Source: Rhodobacter ferrooxidans
GTDB lineage: Bacteria; Pseudomonadota; Alphaproteobacteria; Rhodobacterales; Rhodobacteraceae
Direction: 5' to 3'
Length of the DNA stretch: 64,000 bases
Assembly (NCBI RefSeq): GCF_000176015.1
Contig: NZ_ACYY01000003.1
Span: 1-64,000 of the forward strand
Part shown: positions 24,775-33,777 of the stretch, in pieces
Numbering within the stretch: position 1 is the first letter of the stretch
Layout: each line of letters starts with the position of its first letter
Notes under the pieces: generated by a model
What the model was told of the DNA's origin: nothing
Database searches by the model: none
Seen by the model: only the letters and a program-made list of their open reading frames with translations
Position numbers and translations under genes: made by a program

Positions 24775-26103
24775 TCAATGCGCAATCGCCTCGTCGCGTA
24801 CGAACATGTTGGCCCAGGCCCTGTCGATCAGCTCGGGGGTCATCTGATACGGCAAGCCCTCGAACTCGCAGATCGCGATCATCTGGTCGATCAGGAAGAT
24901 CGGCTGATAGTTGGCATACAGGTTGTCGATGGTCGGATACTTCACCTTCAAAAGGTGCAGCAACGCCCGCTCGTCCAGCGGCATCTTGCGCTTGCGCGCC
25001 ATCATCGCGAAAATCTTCAGGAAATTCTCCTGATCCGGCCCGTCGATCTTGATCTTGAAGAAGATCCGCCGCAACGCGGCCCCGTCGAAAATCTCGTTGG
25101 GGTGGAAGTTGGTGGAAAAGATCACCAGCGTGTCAAACGGCACGGTGAACTTCTCGCCCGATTGCAGCGTCAGGATATCGCGGCTTTCTTCCAGCGGCAC
25201 GATCCAGCGGTTGACCAGCTTCTGCGGCGGCTCGGCCTGACGGCCAAGGTCGTCCACGATGAAGATGCCGCCGGTCGATTTCAACTGCAACGGCGCCTGA
25301 TAGGTGCGCGCGGTGGGGTTGTAGGTCAGGTCGAGCATTTCAAGGCTGAGTTCGCCGCCGGTGATCACCGAAGGCCGCTCGCAATAGACATAGCGGTTGT
25401 CGAACCGGTTCGAGGTGCGGCGCAGGCTGGAGGGGTCGTCCACCGCCTCCTCGGCCTTGGAATGGACGATCGGGTCATAGACCGTGATCACCTGACCCGA
25501 GTATTCCAGCGCGCGGGGCACATAGATCTTGTCACCCAGCGCGTCGCGGATGCCGTTGGAAATGCTGGATTTACCGTTGCCGGGCGGGCCATACATCAGG
25601 ATCGACCGACCGGAGGTCACCGCAGGGCCAAGGTTCTGGATCAGGTCTTCGGGCAGGATCAGATGCCCCATCCCCGACAGCAATTGCTTGCGCGACAGCT
25701 TCATGTTGCGCACCGACTGGCGCTTGACCTGTTCCTTGTAGGCCTCCAGCGGGATCGGCAGCGCGCCGTAATATTCCGATTGCGCCAGCGCATCCAGCGC
25801 GCGGGCCTTGCCGGCATCGGTCAACTGATAGCCCATCTCGTTGCCCGAGGTGGCGTGCAGCGTGCCCGTCGCCTCCAGCAGCCGCTGGCTGCGGGCCAGA
25901 TCGACCAGTTCCTGCGTCGCCGGGATCATCAGGCAGATCGCCTTGCTGATTTCCGACACCAGGTCCAGGTTCATCCGGAACATGGTCTTCAGCAGGATGT
26001 CGCGCATCATCACCATCGACAGCCCGGTTTCGGCCATGGTGCGCGGCGCAATCGGTGCCAGCACGTTGGGCGTAACCAGATCGGGCGGGGTTTGAACGTT
26101 CAT
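24775..26103 (-). CDS. AAA+ ATPase of the tad locus
   Basis: 442 residues from the ATG complementary to 26101-26103, which has GAGGTGA in front (an earlier Met is at 26139). Walker A GPPGNGKSS at about 172-180, Walker B GGIFIVDDLGRQ, and a sensor region IFSTNFHPNEIFDGAALRRI resemble MoxR-like/AAA+ helper ATPases rather than the secretion ATPase class. An N-terminal helical domain (about 25-110) and a C-terminal helical bundle flank it. It follows cpaA at a tad locus, so a role in pilus assembly or its control is likely but unproven. Confidence 0.72.
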   Translation of the reverse strand: MNVQTPPDLVTPNVLAPIAPRTMAETGLSMVMMRDILLKTMFRMNLDLVSEISKAICLMIPATQELVDLARSQRLLEATGTLHATSGNEMGYQLTDAGKARALDALAQSEYYGALPIPLEAYKEQVKRQSVRNMKLSRKQLLSGMGHLILPEDLIQNLGPAVTSGRSILMYGPPGNGKSSISNGIRDALGDKIYVPRALEYSGQVITVYDPIVHSKAEEAVDDPSSLRRTSNRFDNRYVYCERPSVITGGELSLEMLDLTYNPTARTYQAPLQLKSTGGIFIVDDLGRQAEPPQKLVNRWIVPLEESRDILTLQSGEKFTVPFDTLVIFSTNFHPNEIFDGAALRRIFFKIKIDGPDQENFLKIFAMMARKRKMPLDERALLHLLKVKYPTIDNLYANYQPIFLIDQMIAICEFEGLPYQMTPELIDRAWANMFVRDEAIAH

Positions 26104-26178
26104 CGGCGTCACCTCGGGCATATATGCAGGGCCGGGCACGAAGGGATCGGCGCGGCGGTCAGCAGCCAGTGAAGCAGG

Positions 26179-26679
26179 TCAGTGCAGCAAAATTGCGGCG
26201 AAAAGATAGAAAACCAGCGTCGCTGACAGCGCCAGCCCCATCGGAAACTTGGCATGGGTCCAGCTTTCCCAATCCGGCGTCATCCGCCGCACCGCGGGCA
26301 GCGCGCGCATGGCGCGGTGGCCGACAAACGCGGCAATCAGGCAGGCCGAGAACAGCAGCAGCACAAACCGCAGATCGCCGCCCACGAAGAACGGCGCCAT
26401 GGCGGCGGCGAATTTGGCATCACCGGCCCCCACCATCTTCAGGATGGTGACCACGAAGCCGACGCCCAGCACGATGGCCCCCAAGGCCCAGCCCCAGCCC
26501 CAGGTTTTCAGCCCCAGCGCGCCGAACGCCACCAGCCCGCCGCCGACGACCAGATAAACCGCCGCCAACGCCAGCACCGCCTTGTTGGGAATTTTCATGA
26601 ACTTCATGTCCGACCAGGCCACCCAGACGGCGATCGGCAGAACGAAGGGCAGCAGGGTCAGCGCGACGGTCGGGGTCAT
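26179..26679 (-). CDS. cpaA: Prepilin peptidase CpaA/TadV
   Basis: 166 residues, mostly hydrophobic with about six membrane segments. The two aspartates of type IV prepilin peptidases are seen: Asp24 in AWSDMKFMKIPN and the GAGD motif at 84-87 (VGAGDAKFAAA). It lacks the N-methylase domain, as in TadV/CpaA enzymes, which process Flp prepilins. It lies 1 bp past the end of the tadD gene. Confidence 0.93.
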   Translation of the reverse strand: MTPTVALTLLPFVLPIAVWVAWSDMKFMKIPNKAVLALAAVYLVVGGGLVAFGALGLKTWGWGWALGAIVLGVGFVVTILKMVGAGDAKFAAAMAPFFVGGDLRFVLLLFSACLIAAFVGHRAMRALPAVRRMTPDWESWTHAKFPMGLALSATLVFYLFAAILLH

Positions 26680-26680
26680 C

Positions 26681-27538
26681 TCAGTTGGTCACATTCGCAT
26701 CAAGGGCAGCCAGGCTGCGCGCGGCGGCCTCGAAATGCTGCGGGTGAGTATCGACGGCTTCGTGCAGCAGACCCTTGCCCACCGTCACGTCGCCCTGCTT
26801 GATCGCGGTCAGCGCCAGCGTGTAAAGCAGTTCCGCCCGCTCGGTCTGGGTCATCTCCAGCACCGGCATGTCGTATTTGCGCTGCGCCCCGCGGGCCAGG
26901 ATCAGGTTGTTCTTGGCGGTGAACAGGGTGCTGTCAAAGGTGATCGCCTCCAGAAACAGCTTTTCCGCCCCGGCATAGTCCGAGCGCGTCAGTTTGGAAT
27001 ACCCCCAGTTGTTCAGCACGCCTGCCGGTTTGGTGGTCAGACCGGCGGCGATTTCATAGAAACTGTCGGCCTTCTTCCAGTCTTTCTTGCTGTCGGCCAC
27101 CATCGCTTCCAGCCGGTAACGCTCGTAGGTCTCGTGCGTCGGCGGCACCTGGTTCAGCTCTGCCTCGGCGCGTTTCCAGTCGTTGGTGCGGATCAGCGCA
27201 TCGGCCAGCGCCACCCGGTCGTCACTTGTGCCCTCGGGCGAGGCCACGACCGTGGTCCAGACCGCCACCGCCTCGGAGGCCTTGCCCGCCTTGACCAGCG
27301 ATTTCGCCAGATTGCGCTTCAGGTCGATCCGGTCCGGGTTGGCGGCCGAGGTCTTGGTGAAATAGGCCACGGCCTCGTTCGGATCGCCCACCGTCAGCAT
27401 GATGTCGCTGAGGTTGGATTCGTCGATCACATTGACGCTTTGCATGGCACGCGCGGCGGCGGCGTCGCGGTTGCCGCCACAGGCGCTTAGCGCCACCGTG
27501 CCGCAAAGGCACAGGGCAATCATTCCGGGGTGGCGCAT
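26681..27538 (-). CDS. tadD: TadD-like TPR lipoprotein (pilus assembly)
   Basis: 285 residues with lipobox LSAC at about residue 20, followed by tetratricopeptide-type helices (about 55-270: NEAVAYFTKTSAANP, NLAKSLVKAGKASEAVAVW, AGAEKLFLEAITFDS and so on). TadD is a pilotin-like lipoprotein that helps the secretin assemble in the outer membrane. Preceded by a second, shorter TPR lipoprotein gene (36 bp gap), so the locus carries two TadD-like proteins. Confidence 0.88.
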   Translation of the reverse strand: MRHPGMIALCLCGTVALSACGGNRDAAAARAMQSVNVIDESNLSDIMLTVGDPNEAVAYFTKTSAANPDRIDLKRNLAKSLVKAGKASEAVAVWTTVVASPEGTSDDRVALADALIRTNDWKRAEAELNQVPPTHETYERYRLEAMVADSKKDWKKADSFYEIAAGLTTKPAGVLNNWGYSKLTRSDYAGAEKLFLEAITFDSTLFTAKNNLILARGAQRKYDMPVLEMTQTERAELLYTLALTAIKQGDVTVGKGLLHEAVDTHPQHFEAAARSLAALDANVTN

Positions 27539-27574
27539 TTTGCGTCCTTTTACTGCTCGTCACGAACCCGTCGG

Positions 27575-28141
27575 TTACAGCGAGGACAGCAGGTCATATT
27601 GTCCCTGCCCACGACGAACCAGCGAGAAACTATGGGTAGCCTCGGGTTCTGTATAACCGGAATTTTCCGATTGCGCGATAGCCAGCCGCAGATTTTCGCG
27701 GATCGAGTCCGTTTCGCCACTGTCCAGCGCGAAAGCCTGCTGAAACACCACCCGCGCCTCGGCCGGCTTGCCGCGTTCCATCAGCACCACACCAAGGTTG
27801 TTCTGGGCGGGCACAAAGCTGGGGTCCAGCTCGACCGCGCGGCGCAAAAGCTGTTCGGCCTGGCCCAGGCGGCCCAGATGCAGGTTGGCCGAGCCCAGCG
27901 CCGACAGCACATCGACGTTCATGCCCTGTTCGGCCGCGGAACGCAGATAGGCCCGCAGCGCCAGCTCGTATTCGCCCGCCGCCATCAGCCGGTGGCCCAC
28001 CAGCAATCCGTCCACCCCCTGGCCATGCGCGTCCGAGCCGGGCGGCGCGTTGCGGGCAGCATCGGCAGCCGAAAGGCCGCCCGTCGATTGACAGGCGGCC
28101 AGAAGGGAAAAGCACAGCAGGCAAACAACGGCACGCGTCAT
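27575..28141 (-). CDS. Second TadD-like TPR lipoprotein
   Basis: 188 residues; lipobox LLAAC at about residue 17 and two to three TPR repeats (about 50-150: AGEYELALRAYLRSAAEQG, GRLGQAEQLLRRAVELDPSFVPAQNNLGVVLMERG). The C-terminus is shorter than in the downstream TadD. It probably works with TadD in secretin or pilus assembly. Located 12 bp after tadC. Confidence 0.85.
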   Translation of the reverse strand: MTRAVVCLLCFSLLAACQSTGGLSAADAARNAPPGSDAHGQGVDGLLVGHRLMAAGEYELALRAYLRSAAEQGMNVDVLSALGSANLHLGRLGQAEQLLRRAVELDPSFVPAQNNLGVVLMERGKPAEARVVFQQAFALDSGETDSIRENLRLAIAQSENSGYTEPEATHSFSLVRRGQGQYDLLSSL

Positions 28142-28153
28142 GCGGTTCTGGTC

Positions 28154-29134
28154 TCAGTTGCTGGTCGCTGACAGCGTGACAGCAATATTGTGGATCGACG
28201 GGCCGATCAGGATGATCAGCAACGGCGGCAGAGTGAACAGCATTGTGCCCAGTGTCAGCTTGGTCGGCAAGGTGTTTGCCTTCTCTTCGGCCCGCATCAC
28301 GCGTTTGTCACGCATTTCCGCCGAATACACCCGCAATGCCTCGGCAATCGAGGTGCCGAAGGTGGCCGATTGCACCAGCGTCGTCACGAAAGACGCCACA
28401 TCAGCGATGCCCACCCGTTCGGACATGTCGCGCATCACCGTGGTGCGTTCCTTGCCGGCCTTGATTTCCTGCGCCACCATGTCGAATTCGTCGGCCAGCG
28501 CCGGATAGCCGGCCCGGCTTTCGCGCGCCACCCGGATGATCGACTGGTCCATCGACTGCCCGGCCTCGACGCAGACCAGCATCATGTCCAGCGCGTCGGG
28601 AAAGCCGCTGACGATCTCGGCCTGGCGCTTCTTGACCCGGCTGTTGACCCAGTATTGCGGCAGGTAATAGCCCACAGCCCCCGGTCCGATGGTGGACAGG
28701 ATCATGGTCTGGGTGCTGACCGTGCCCTGGGCCGACATGAACAGCGTGTAGATCACCCCCAGCACCAGAAGGCCGATGCCCAGCACCAGTTGCGCAAAGT
28801 GGAACATCCGCACCGAATTCTTGGCGCGATAGCCTGCGCGCAGCATCTTCAGCCGCGAGGCGGAAAGCTCGGCTTCGTCCTGCGGTTCCAGAAAGTTGGC
28901 GAATTTCTGCAGCTTGTCGGCCTTGTCGCCCAGCCGCAATGCTGCTCCGGGGGTGGCTGCGGTGCCGGTGGTTCGCTGCGCCTTCAGCTTCTCGAACGGC
29001 TCGGGCTTTTTCTTCAAAAGCGTCGGCAGCACCGCCAGCATCAGCAGCAGACCCAGGCCCCCCACCACCACGAGCGGCCCCAGCGGCCCAATGGTCTCGA
29101 TCAGTATCGTGTTGATCTTGCCTAGAATTTCCAT
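28154..29134 (-). CDS. tadC: Flp pilus assembly inner-membrane protein TadC
   Basis: 326 residues, GspF/T2SSF fold: hydrophobic segments near residues 15-35, 100-120, 125-145 and 295-320 with a cytoplasmic domain between (FPDALDMMLVCVEAGQSMDQSIIRVA, MSERVGIADVASFVTTLVQSATFGTS). TadC forms the inner-membrane platform with TadB. It follows tadB by 7 bp. Confidence 0.92.
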   Translation of the reverse strand: MEILGKINTILIETIGPLGPLVVVGGLGLLLMLAVLPTLLKKKPEPFEKLKAQRTTGTAATPGAALRLGDKADKLQKFANFLEPQDEAELSASRLKMLRAGYRAKNSVRMFHFAQLVLGIGLLVLGVIYTLFMSAQGTVSTQTMILSTIGPGAVGYYLPQYWVNSRVKKRQAEIVSGFPDALDMMLVCVEAGQSMDQSIIRVARESRAGYPALADEFDMVAQEIKAGKERTTVMRDMSERVGIADVASFVTTLVQSATFGTSIAEALRVYSAEMRDKRVMRAEEKANTLPTKLTLGTMLFTLPPLLIILIGPSIHNIAVTLSATSN

Positions 29135-29141
29135 GATTTCA

Positions 29142-30110
29142 TCAAACCTTGATATTGACCATCATCTTCATGAAGATGACGTTGATCGTCAGGAACACCC
29201 CCACCACCAGCGCCGCCGGAACGAAGGCCGAGGTTTCCTTGACCTTGTCGAAATAGTCGGGCTTCAGCATCAGGATCATCACCAGCGCGCCGATCGGGAA
29301 GGCCGACAGGAACATGCCCGACCATTTGGCCTCGGCGGTGATGGCTTTCACCCGGCGGAACAGCTTGAAGCGGGCGCGGATCACCTTGGCCAGACCTTCG
29401 AGGATCTCGGCCAGGTTGCCGCCCGATTGCTGCTGGATGGTCACGGCCACCGACAGAAAGCGCAGATCCTGGTTGTCCATCCGCTCGGCAAAGGCTTTCA
29501 GGCTTTCGGTGACGTCACGCCCGTAAGCCGCCTCGTCACCGATGATGCCGAATTCGGTGCCCAAGGGGTCGGCCACTTCCTTGGAAACAATGGCGATGGC
29601 CGAGGCGAAGGGGTGGCCCACCCGCAGGCTGCGCACCATCAGTTCCACCGCGTCGGGAAGCTGCTCCTCCATCAGCGCGATGCGCTTCTTGGCCTTGCCG
29701 TTGACCCAGACATAGACCCCGCCGATGCCCATGGCGATGGCCACCAGAATCCGCACCTGCGTTGGCGCCTGCGTGCCGATGGTCAGGCCCAGATAGCTGA
29801 ACACCGCCAGCAGCCCCATGATGCCGATCAGCGCCAGCGGCGAGAAGGCGATGTTGGCCTTTTGCGCCTTTTCCGCCAGGATCGAATACAAGGGGATGCC
29901 GCGCGCCTTCAGGTGCTGCGACATTTCCTTGCGCAACTGTTCCAGCACCTGTTCGCGGTTGGAGTTCTTTTCCAGCAGCGCCAGACGGCGGCTGACCCGG
30001 CTGTTCAGGCTGATCGACTTGCCGAACACCGTCAGATAGATACCCTCGACCAGCATCACCACGGCGACGAAGATCAGGATGTAGATGATGGGGGCTGCAC
30101 TCAGTTCCAT
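29142..30110 (-). CDS. tadB: Flp pilus assembly inner-membrane protein TadB
   Basis: 322 residues with the same T2SSF fold as TadC (LPDAVELMVRSLRVGHPFASAIAIV; VTIQQQSGGNLAEILEGLAKVIR) and four hydrophobic segments, at the N-terminus, about 90-130 and the C-terminus. TadB pairs with TadC as platform for the CpaF ATPase. Located 8 bp after cpaF. Confidence 0.92.
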   Translation of the reverse strand: MELSAAPIIYILIFVAVVMLVEGIYLTVFGKSISLNSRVSRRLALLEKNSNREQVLEQLRKEMSQHLKARGIPLYSILAEKAQKANIAFSPLALIGIMGLLAVFSYLGLTIGTQAPTQVRILVAIAMGIGGVYVWVNGKAKKRIALMEEQLPDAVELMVRSLRVGHPFASAIAIVSKEVADPLGTEFGIIGDEAAYGRDVTESLKAFAERMDNQDLRFLSVAVTIQQQSGGNLAEILEGLAKVIRARFKLFRRVKAITAEAKWSGMFLSAFPIGALVMILMLKPDYFDKVKETSAFVPAALVVGVFLTINVIFMKMMVNIKV

Positions 30111-30118
30111 GATGATCC

Positions 30119-31576
30119 TCAGGCGATGGGTTCGTAAAGCGAGGCGGGCAGGTCATAGCCCCACGAGCGGAAGCGTTCCGAGAAGTGCGAGCGCACCCCG
30201 GTGGCGTTGAAGCGGCCGATGATCTTGCCATCGGGCGCCATGCCAAGCCGCTCGTAGCGGAAGATTTCCTGCATCGAGATCACCTCGCCCTCCATGCCGG
30301 TGATTTCGGTGATCGAGGTCATCCGGCGCGAGCCGTCCTGCAGGCGGCTGGCCTGCACGATCAGGTTGACGGCGGCGGCGATCTGGCTGCGCACCGCCTT
30401 CAGCGGCATCTCGATGCCGGCCATGGCGACCATGTTTTCAAGTCGGCTGATACCGTCGCGCGCCGAGTTGGCGTGGATCGTGGTCATCGAGCCGTCGTGG
30501 CCGGTGTTCATCGCCTGCAACATGTCGATGACCTCTTCGCCGCGGGTTTCACCGACGATGATCCGGTCAGGCCGCATCCGCAGGGCGTTGCGCAAGCAGT
30601 CGCGCTGGGTCACAGCACCCTTGCCTTCGACGTTCGGGGGGCGGCTTTCCATCCGGCCCACATGCACCTGTTGCAGTTGCAATTCGGCGGTGTCTTCGAT
30701 GGTCAGCACCCGTTCGCTGTTGTCGATGAACGACGACAGCGCGTTCAGCGTGGTGGTTTTCCCCGAACCCGTGCCGCCCGACACGATGATGTTCAGCCGG
30801 GTCGAAACCGCGGCCTGCAGATAGGCGGCCATTTCCTCGGTGAAGGCACCAAAGCGCACAAGGTCTTGAATCCCCAGCTTTTCCTTCTTGAATTTCCGGA
30901 TGGACACCAGACTGCCATCCACCGCGACGGGGGGCACCATGGCGTTGAAACGGCTGCCGTCGGCGAGCCGCGCGTCAACGTAGGGGTTGGATTCATCGAC
31001 CCGGCGGCCCACGGCGGACACGATCTTGTCGATGATCCGCAGCAGGTGGCGCTCGTCCTTGAAGGTGATGTCGGTCAGTTCCAGCTTGCCGCCGCGTTCC
31101 ACGAAGATGCGGTTGGGGCCGTTCACCAGAATGTCGTTGACCGATTCATCCTTCAGCAGCGGCTCCAGCGGGCCAAGGCCCATCACCTCGTCGTAAAGCT
31201 CCTGGTTCAGGGTGGTGCGGTCGTCCTTGTTCAGCGCGACGCTCATCTCGTCCAGCGCTTCCGAGACGATGGCGGCGATCTCGACCTTCAGGCTGGCCTC
31301 GGACGCGGTTTCCAGCGCGGCCAGGTTCAGGCTTTCCAGCAGGCGCTTGTGCAGTTCCACCTTCAACTCGGCCAGCCGGTCGCGGCGTTTCTTTTCCTTG
31401 TCGGCAGCAACGGCTTCGGCCGCCGGGCGCTGCGGCGCGGTGCCCATGCTGCTGCGCGGCTGCATCAGCGGCTTGGCCACCGACGACGGCGCATGGCCCG
31501 CGGCCGAGGCGGCCCCGACCGGTGCCATCGGTGCCGGGCGTCCGGCTGCATCTGGTTTCTTGAAACGTGAAAACAT
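30119..31576 (-). CDS. cpaF: Pilus assembly/secretion ATPase TadA (CpaF)
   Basis: 485 residues of the GspE/VirB11 family. After an Ala/Pro-rich N-terminus (1-60) come a helical N-domain and a RecA-like core: Walker A GGTGSGKTT at 267-275, an Asp box (RVLTIEDTAELQL), Walker B-like PDRIIVGETRGEEVIDMLQAMNTGHDGSMTTIHAN with the His box. It supplies energy for Flp pilus assembly, and in some members also retraction. Confidence 0.96.
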   Translation of the reverse strand: MFSRFKKPDAAGRPAPMAPVGAASAAGHAPSSVAKPLMQPRSSMGTAPQRPAAEAVAADKEKKRRDRLAELKVELHKRLLESLNLAALETASEASLKVEIAAIVSEALDEMSVALNKDDRTTLNQELYDEVMGLGPLEPLLKDESVNDILVNGPNRIFVERGGKLELTDITFKDERHLLRIIDKIVSAVGRRVDESNPYVDARLADGSRFNAMVPPVAVDGSLVSIRKFKKEKLGIQDLVRFGAFTEEMAAYLQAAVSTRLNIIVSGGTGSGKTTTLNALSSFIDNSERVLTIEDTAELQLQQVHVGRMESRPPNVEGKGAVTQRDCLRNALRMRPDRIIVGETRGEEVIDMLQAMNTGHDGSMTTIHANSARDGISRLENMVAMAGIEMPLKAVRSQIAAAVNLIVQASRLQDGSRRMTSITEITGMEGEVISMQEIFRYERLGMAPDGKIIGRFNATGVRSHFSERFRSWGYDLPASLYEPIA

Positions 31577-31596
31577 CGTTAAGCCCCCTTGGTCAC

Positions 31597-32880
31597 TCAG
31601 CCCTTGCCGGACTCGACCGCCTTGTTCAGTTCAAACAGCGAGGTCGCCAGCTTGGCGATTTCCTTGCGCAGCGGATTTTTCGCGGCGTTTTCAGCCAGCG
31701 GCAGGCCGTGGTCATTGGCCTGTGTCACCTGCACGCCGCCATCGGGCAGTTGCAGCTCGATGGTGATATCCAGGCTTTCGGCCATCCGCTTCACCCGGCC
31801 CTTGGCCGACAGATCGGTGAATTTCGGCGCCCGGTTCAGCACATAGCGCAGCTTTTCATGCGGCAGCGCCTCGGCTTTCAGCGCCCGCACCAGCCGCAGC
31901 ACGTTCTGCGCCGAGCGCAGGTCAAGCTCCAGCAGCGCGAAATACACATGCGCGCGGTTCAGCACGGTCTCGGTCCAGCTGATGATGGTCGAGGGCATGT
32001 CGATCACCACGAAATCGAAATTGGCCTGCGCCATGTCGATGATCCGGCCGATGTCGTCGGGCTGCACGATATCCAGCGGCAGCATGTCGGCAGGGGCGGT
32101 GAACACCGAAAGCCGGTCGTTGAAGGTCAGCATGGCCTGCAGGAACGCATCGCTGTCGGTGTGGGCGGTGTCGGACAGGATCTCGAACACCGCTTCCTTG
32201 CGCGGCAGGTCCAGATAGGTCGAGGTGGCCCCGAACTGGAAATCCAGATCAATCAGGCAAACCCGCGTCGCCTTGGTCTTGTCGGCAATCGCCAGCTCCC
32301 AGGCGAGGTTGGTGGCGAAGGTGCTGGCACCGACGCCGCCGGCCAGCCCATGCACCGGCAACACCACGCCGTTGCGGTCGCCCTTGGCCTTGAAGGCGGG
32401 GGCGTGGTGGTCGCCCTCCTCGTCATCGCGCGGCGCAAAGTTCGGTGCGGCCTGGGCGGTGGGGGCAGGGGCGGGCTTGCGGATCTTCTCGATGGTTTCG
32501 TGCAGCGCGCCTTCGGGCAGCGGGTAGGGCAGGAAATCGTCGGCCCCCAGCCGCAAAAGCTGGTGCAGCGCGATCGGGCTGACCTGATCTGCGATCAGCA
32601 CCACCTTGATGTCGCGGCCCTTGGCGGTCTTGATGATGTCGGTGATCCGGCTCAGATCGGCCTCGTCCTGCGCATCCACCGCCACCGCCACGAATTGCAG
32701 CGTTGCCGCATCGGGCTGGCCAAGGAAGGTCAGGGCGTCTTCAAACGACAGGTCGCCCCAGCTTTCGCCAAGCTCGATTTCCATGTCGTCGATCAGCAGA
32801 TCGAAATTCTGCACGTCGCGCGAAATCGTGCACGCCACGATGGGTGCGGGGTCCGGCGATAGATTAGCCACGCTGCTCAT
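31597..32880 (-). CDS. cpaE: Pilus localisation ATPase-like protein CpaE/TadZ
   Basis: 427 residues: an N-terminal receiver-like domain (about 20-150, ALTFLGQPDAATLQFVAV...ADQVSPIALHQLLRLGADDFLPYPL) and a MinD/ParA-like domain from about 165 with VHGLAGGVGASTFATNLAWELA. The deviant Walker A (AGGVGAST) lacks the usual signature Lys, as in many CpaE/TadZ proteins, so ATP hydrolysis may be weak or absent. TadZ marks the pole and recruits the pilus machine. Confidence 0.92.
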   Translation of the reverse strand: MSSVANLSPDPAPIVACTISRDVQNFDLLIDDMEIELGESWGDLSFEDALTFLGQPDAATLQFVAVAVDAQDEADLSRITDIIKTAKGRDIKVVLIADQVSPIALHQLLRLGADDFLPYPLPEGALHETIEKIRKPAPAPTAQAAPNFAPRDDEEGDHHAPAFKAKGDRNGVVLPVHGLAGGVGASTFATNLAWELAIADKTKATRVCLIDLDFQFGATSTYLDLPRKEAVFEILSDTAHTDSDAFLQAMLTFNDRLSVFTAPADMLPLDIVQPDDIGRIIDMAQANFDFVVIDMPSTIISWTETVLNRAHVYFALLELDLRSAQNVLRLVRALKAEALPHEKLRYVLNRAPKFTDLSAKGRVKRMAESLDITIELQLPDGGVQVTQANDHGLPLAENAAKNPLRKEIAKLATSLFELNKAVESGKG

Positions 32881-33087
32881 TGCCTCTCGTCCTTCCAGTG
32901 ACAGGCCTTCGGGCTGTCATTGCCGCCTGGGGACCCGCGTTCCGCGGCCTTTGGCGACGATCAAACCCGGAAACCTGTGCGCAGCCTTTTGGCGCGCGGT
33001 TGTTCCCATTGGAGTGAAGATGGTGGACAATGTGGGCGAGAATGGGGCTAAAAGATCGTTATTCTTTGATTTTAGCACTTCTCGAAA

Positions 33088-33118
33088 CGGACGGGGCGGA
33101 ATGTTTCGGCCCCGTCCG
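33088..33118 (-). terminator. Hairpin after the OmpA-like gene
   Basis: CGGACGGGGC and GCCCCGTCCG pair perfectly over 10 bp with an 11-nt loop, 15 bp beyond the OmpA-like gene stop. The T tract is weak (TTTCG), so this may be an mRNA-stabilising or partial terminator between the secretin-ompA and cpaEF parts. The remaining 200 bp up to cpaE show no other obvious signal. Confidence 0.6.
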
Positions 33119-33132
33119 AGAGTTCGGGCGGC

Positions 33133-33774
33133 TTAGCTGCCCGGGTTGGTCTGGGTCACGATCTGCTTGTTGCTGGGATGCGGACGCGCCGCCAGCTCAA
33201 GGTAGTTGCGCATGATGACGGCAGCGTATTTGCCGTTCAGGATCAGCGGGTGGTTCTGCACAAAGCCCGAGACCTCGGTCACAGTGCGGCGGTTGCGCAC
33301 TTCGGGGCCAAGGGTATCGACCACCGGCCGGGTTTCGCCATAAGACACCATCGCCTCCAGCCGCGAACGGCTGATGCCACGGCTGTTCAGGTAAGACACC
33401 ACCGCGCGGGCGCGTTTCAGCCCCAGCGCGTGGTTGTAGCCGTTCGAGCCAACGCGGTCGGCGTGGCCGTAAACCCGGAAGCGCACTTCGGGGAACTGCC
33501 GGATCCAGTTGGCCTGCTGGTCAAGGGCGGCCTGCGCCGCACCGTCCAGCACTGCCGAGTTGAACTCGAAATTCACCGTCGTCGGCACTTCGGCGGCAAA
33601 TCGGCCGCCCAGCGCCACGGCATAATCCAGCTGACCCGACTGGATCAGCGTGTTGTTCATGGTGGCGTTGCCGAAATCGCCACCTTCGGTGTTGATCCCC
33701 AACTCGCCGTTGGCGCAGGCGGTCAGCAAAAGAAGTGCCGCCCCGACTGCCATGTGACGCATTTGCCCCCGCAT
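33133..33774 (-). CDS. OmpA-family lipoprotein of the tad locus
   Basis: 213 residues (a second start at 33762 is possible). Lipobox LLTAC about residue 20, then a peptidoglycan-binding OmpA domain (about 75-185): NFEFNSAVLDGAAQ, RVYGHADRVGSNGYNHALGLKRARAVVSYL and RTVTEV. Located between the secretin and cpaE, in the place held by cpaD in other loci, where it probably anchors the secretin to the wall. The start lies 3 bp after the secretin stop. Confidence 0.9.
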   Translation of the reverse strand: MRGQMRHMAVGAALLLLTACANGELGINTEGGDFGNATMNNTLIQSGQLDYAVALGGRFAAEVPTTVNFEFNSAVLDGAAQAALDQQANWIRQFPEVRFRVYGHADRVGSNGYNHALGLKRARAVVSYLNSRGISRSRLEAMVSYGETRPVVDTLGPEVRNRRTVTEVSGFVQNHPLILNGKYAAVIMRNYLELAARPHPSNKQIVTQTNPGS

Positions 33775-33777
33775 CGC

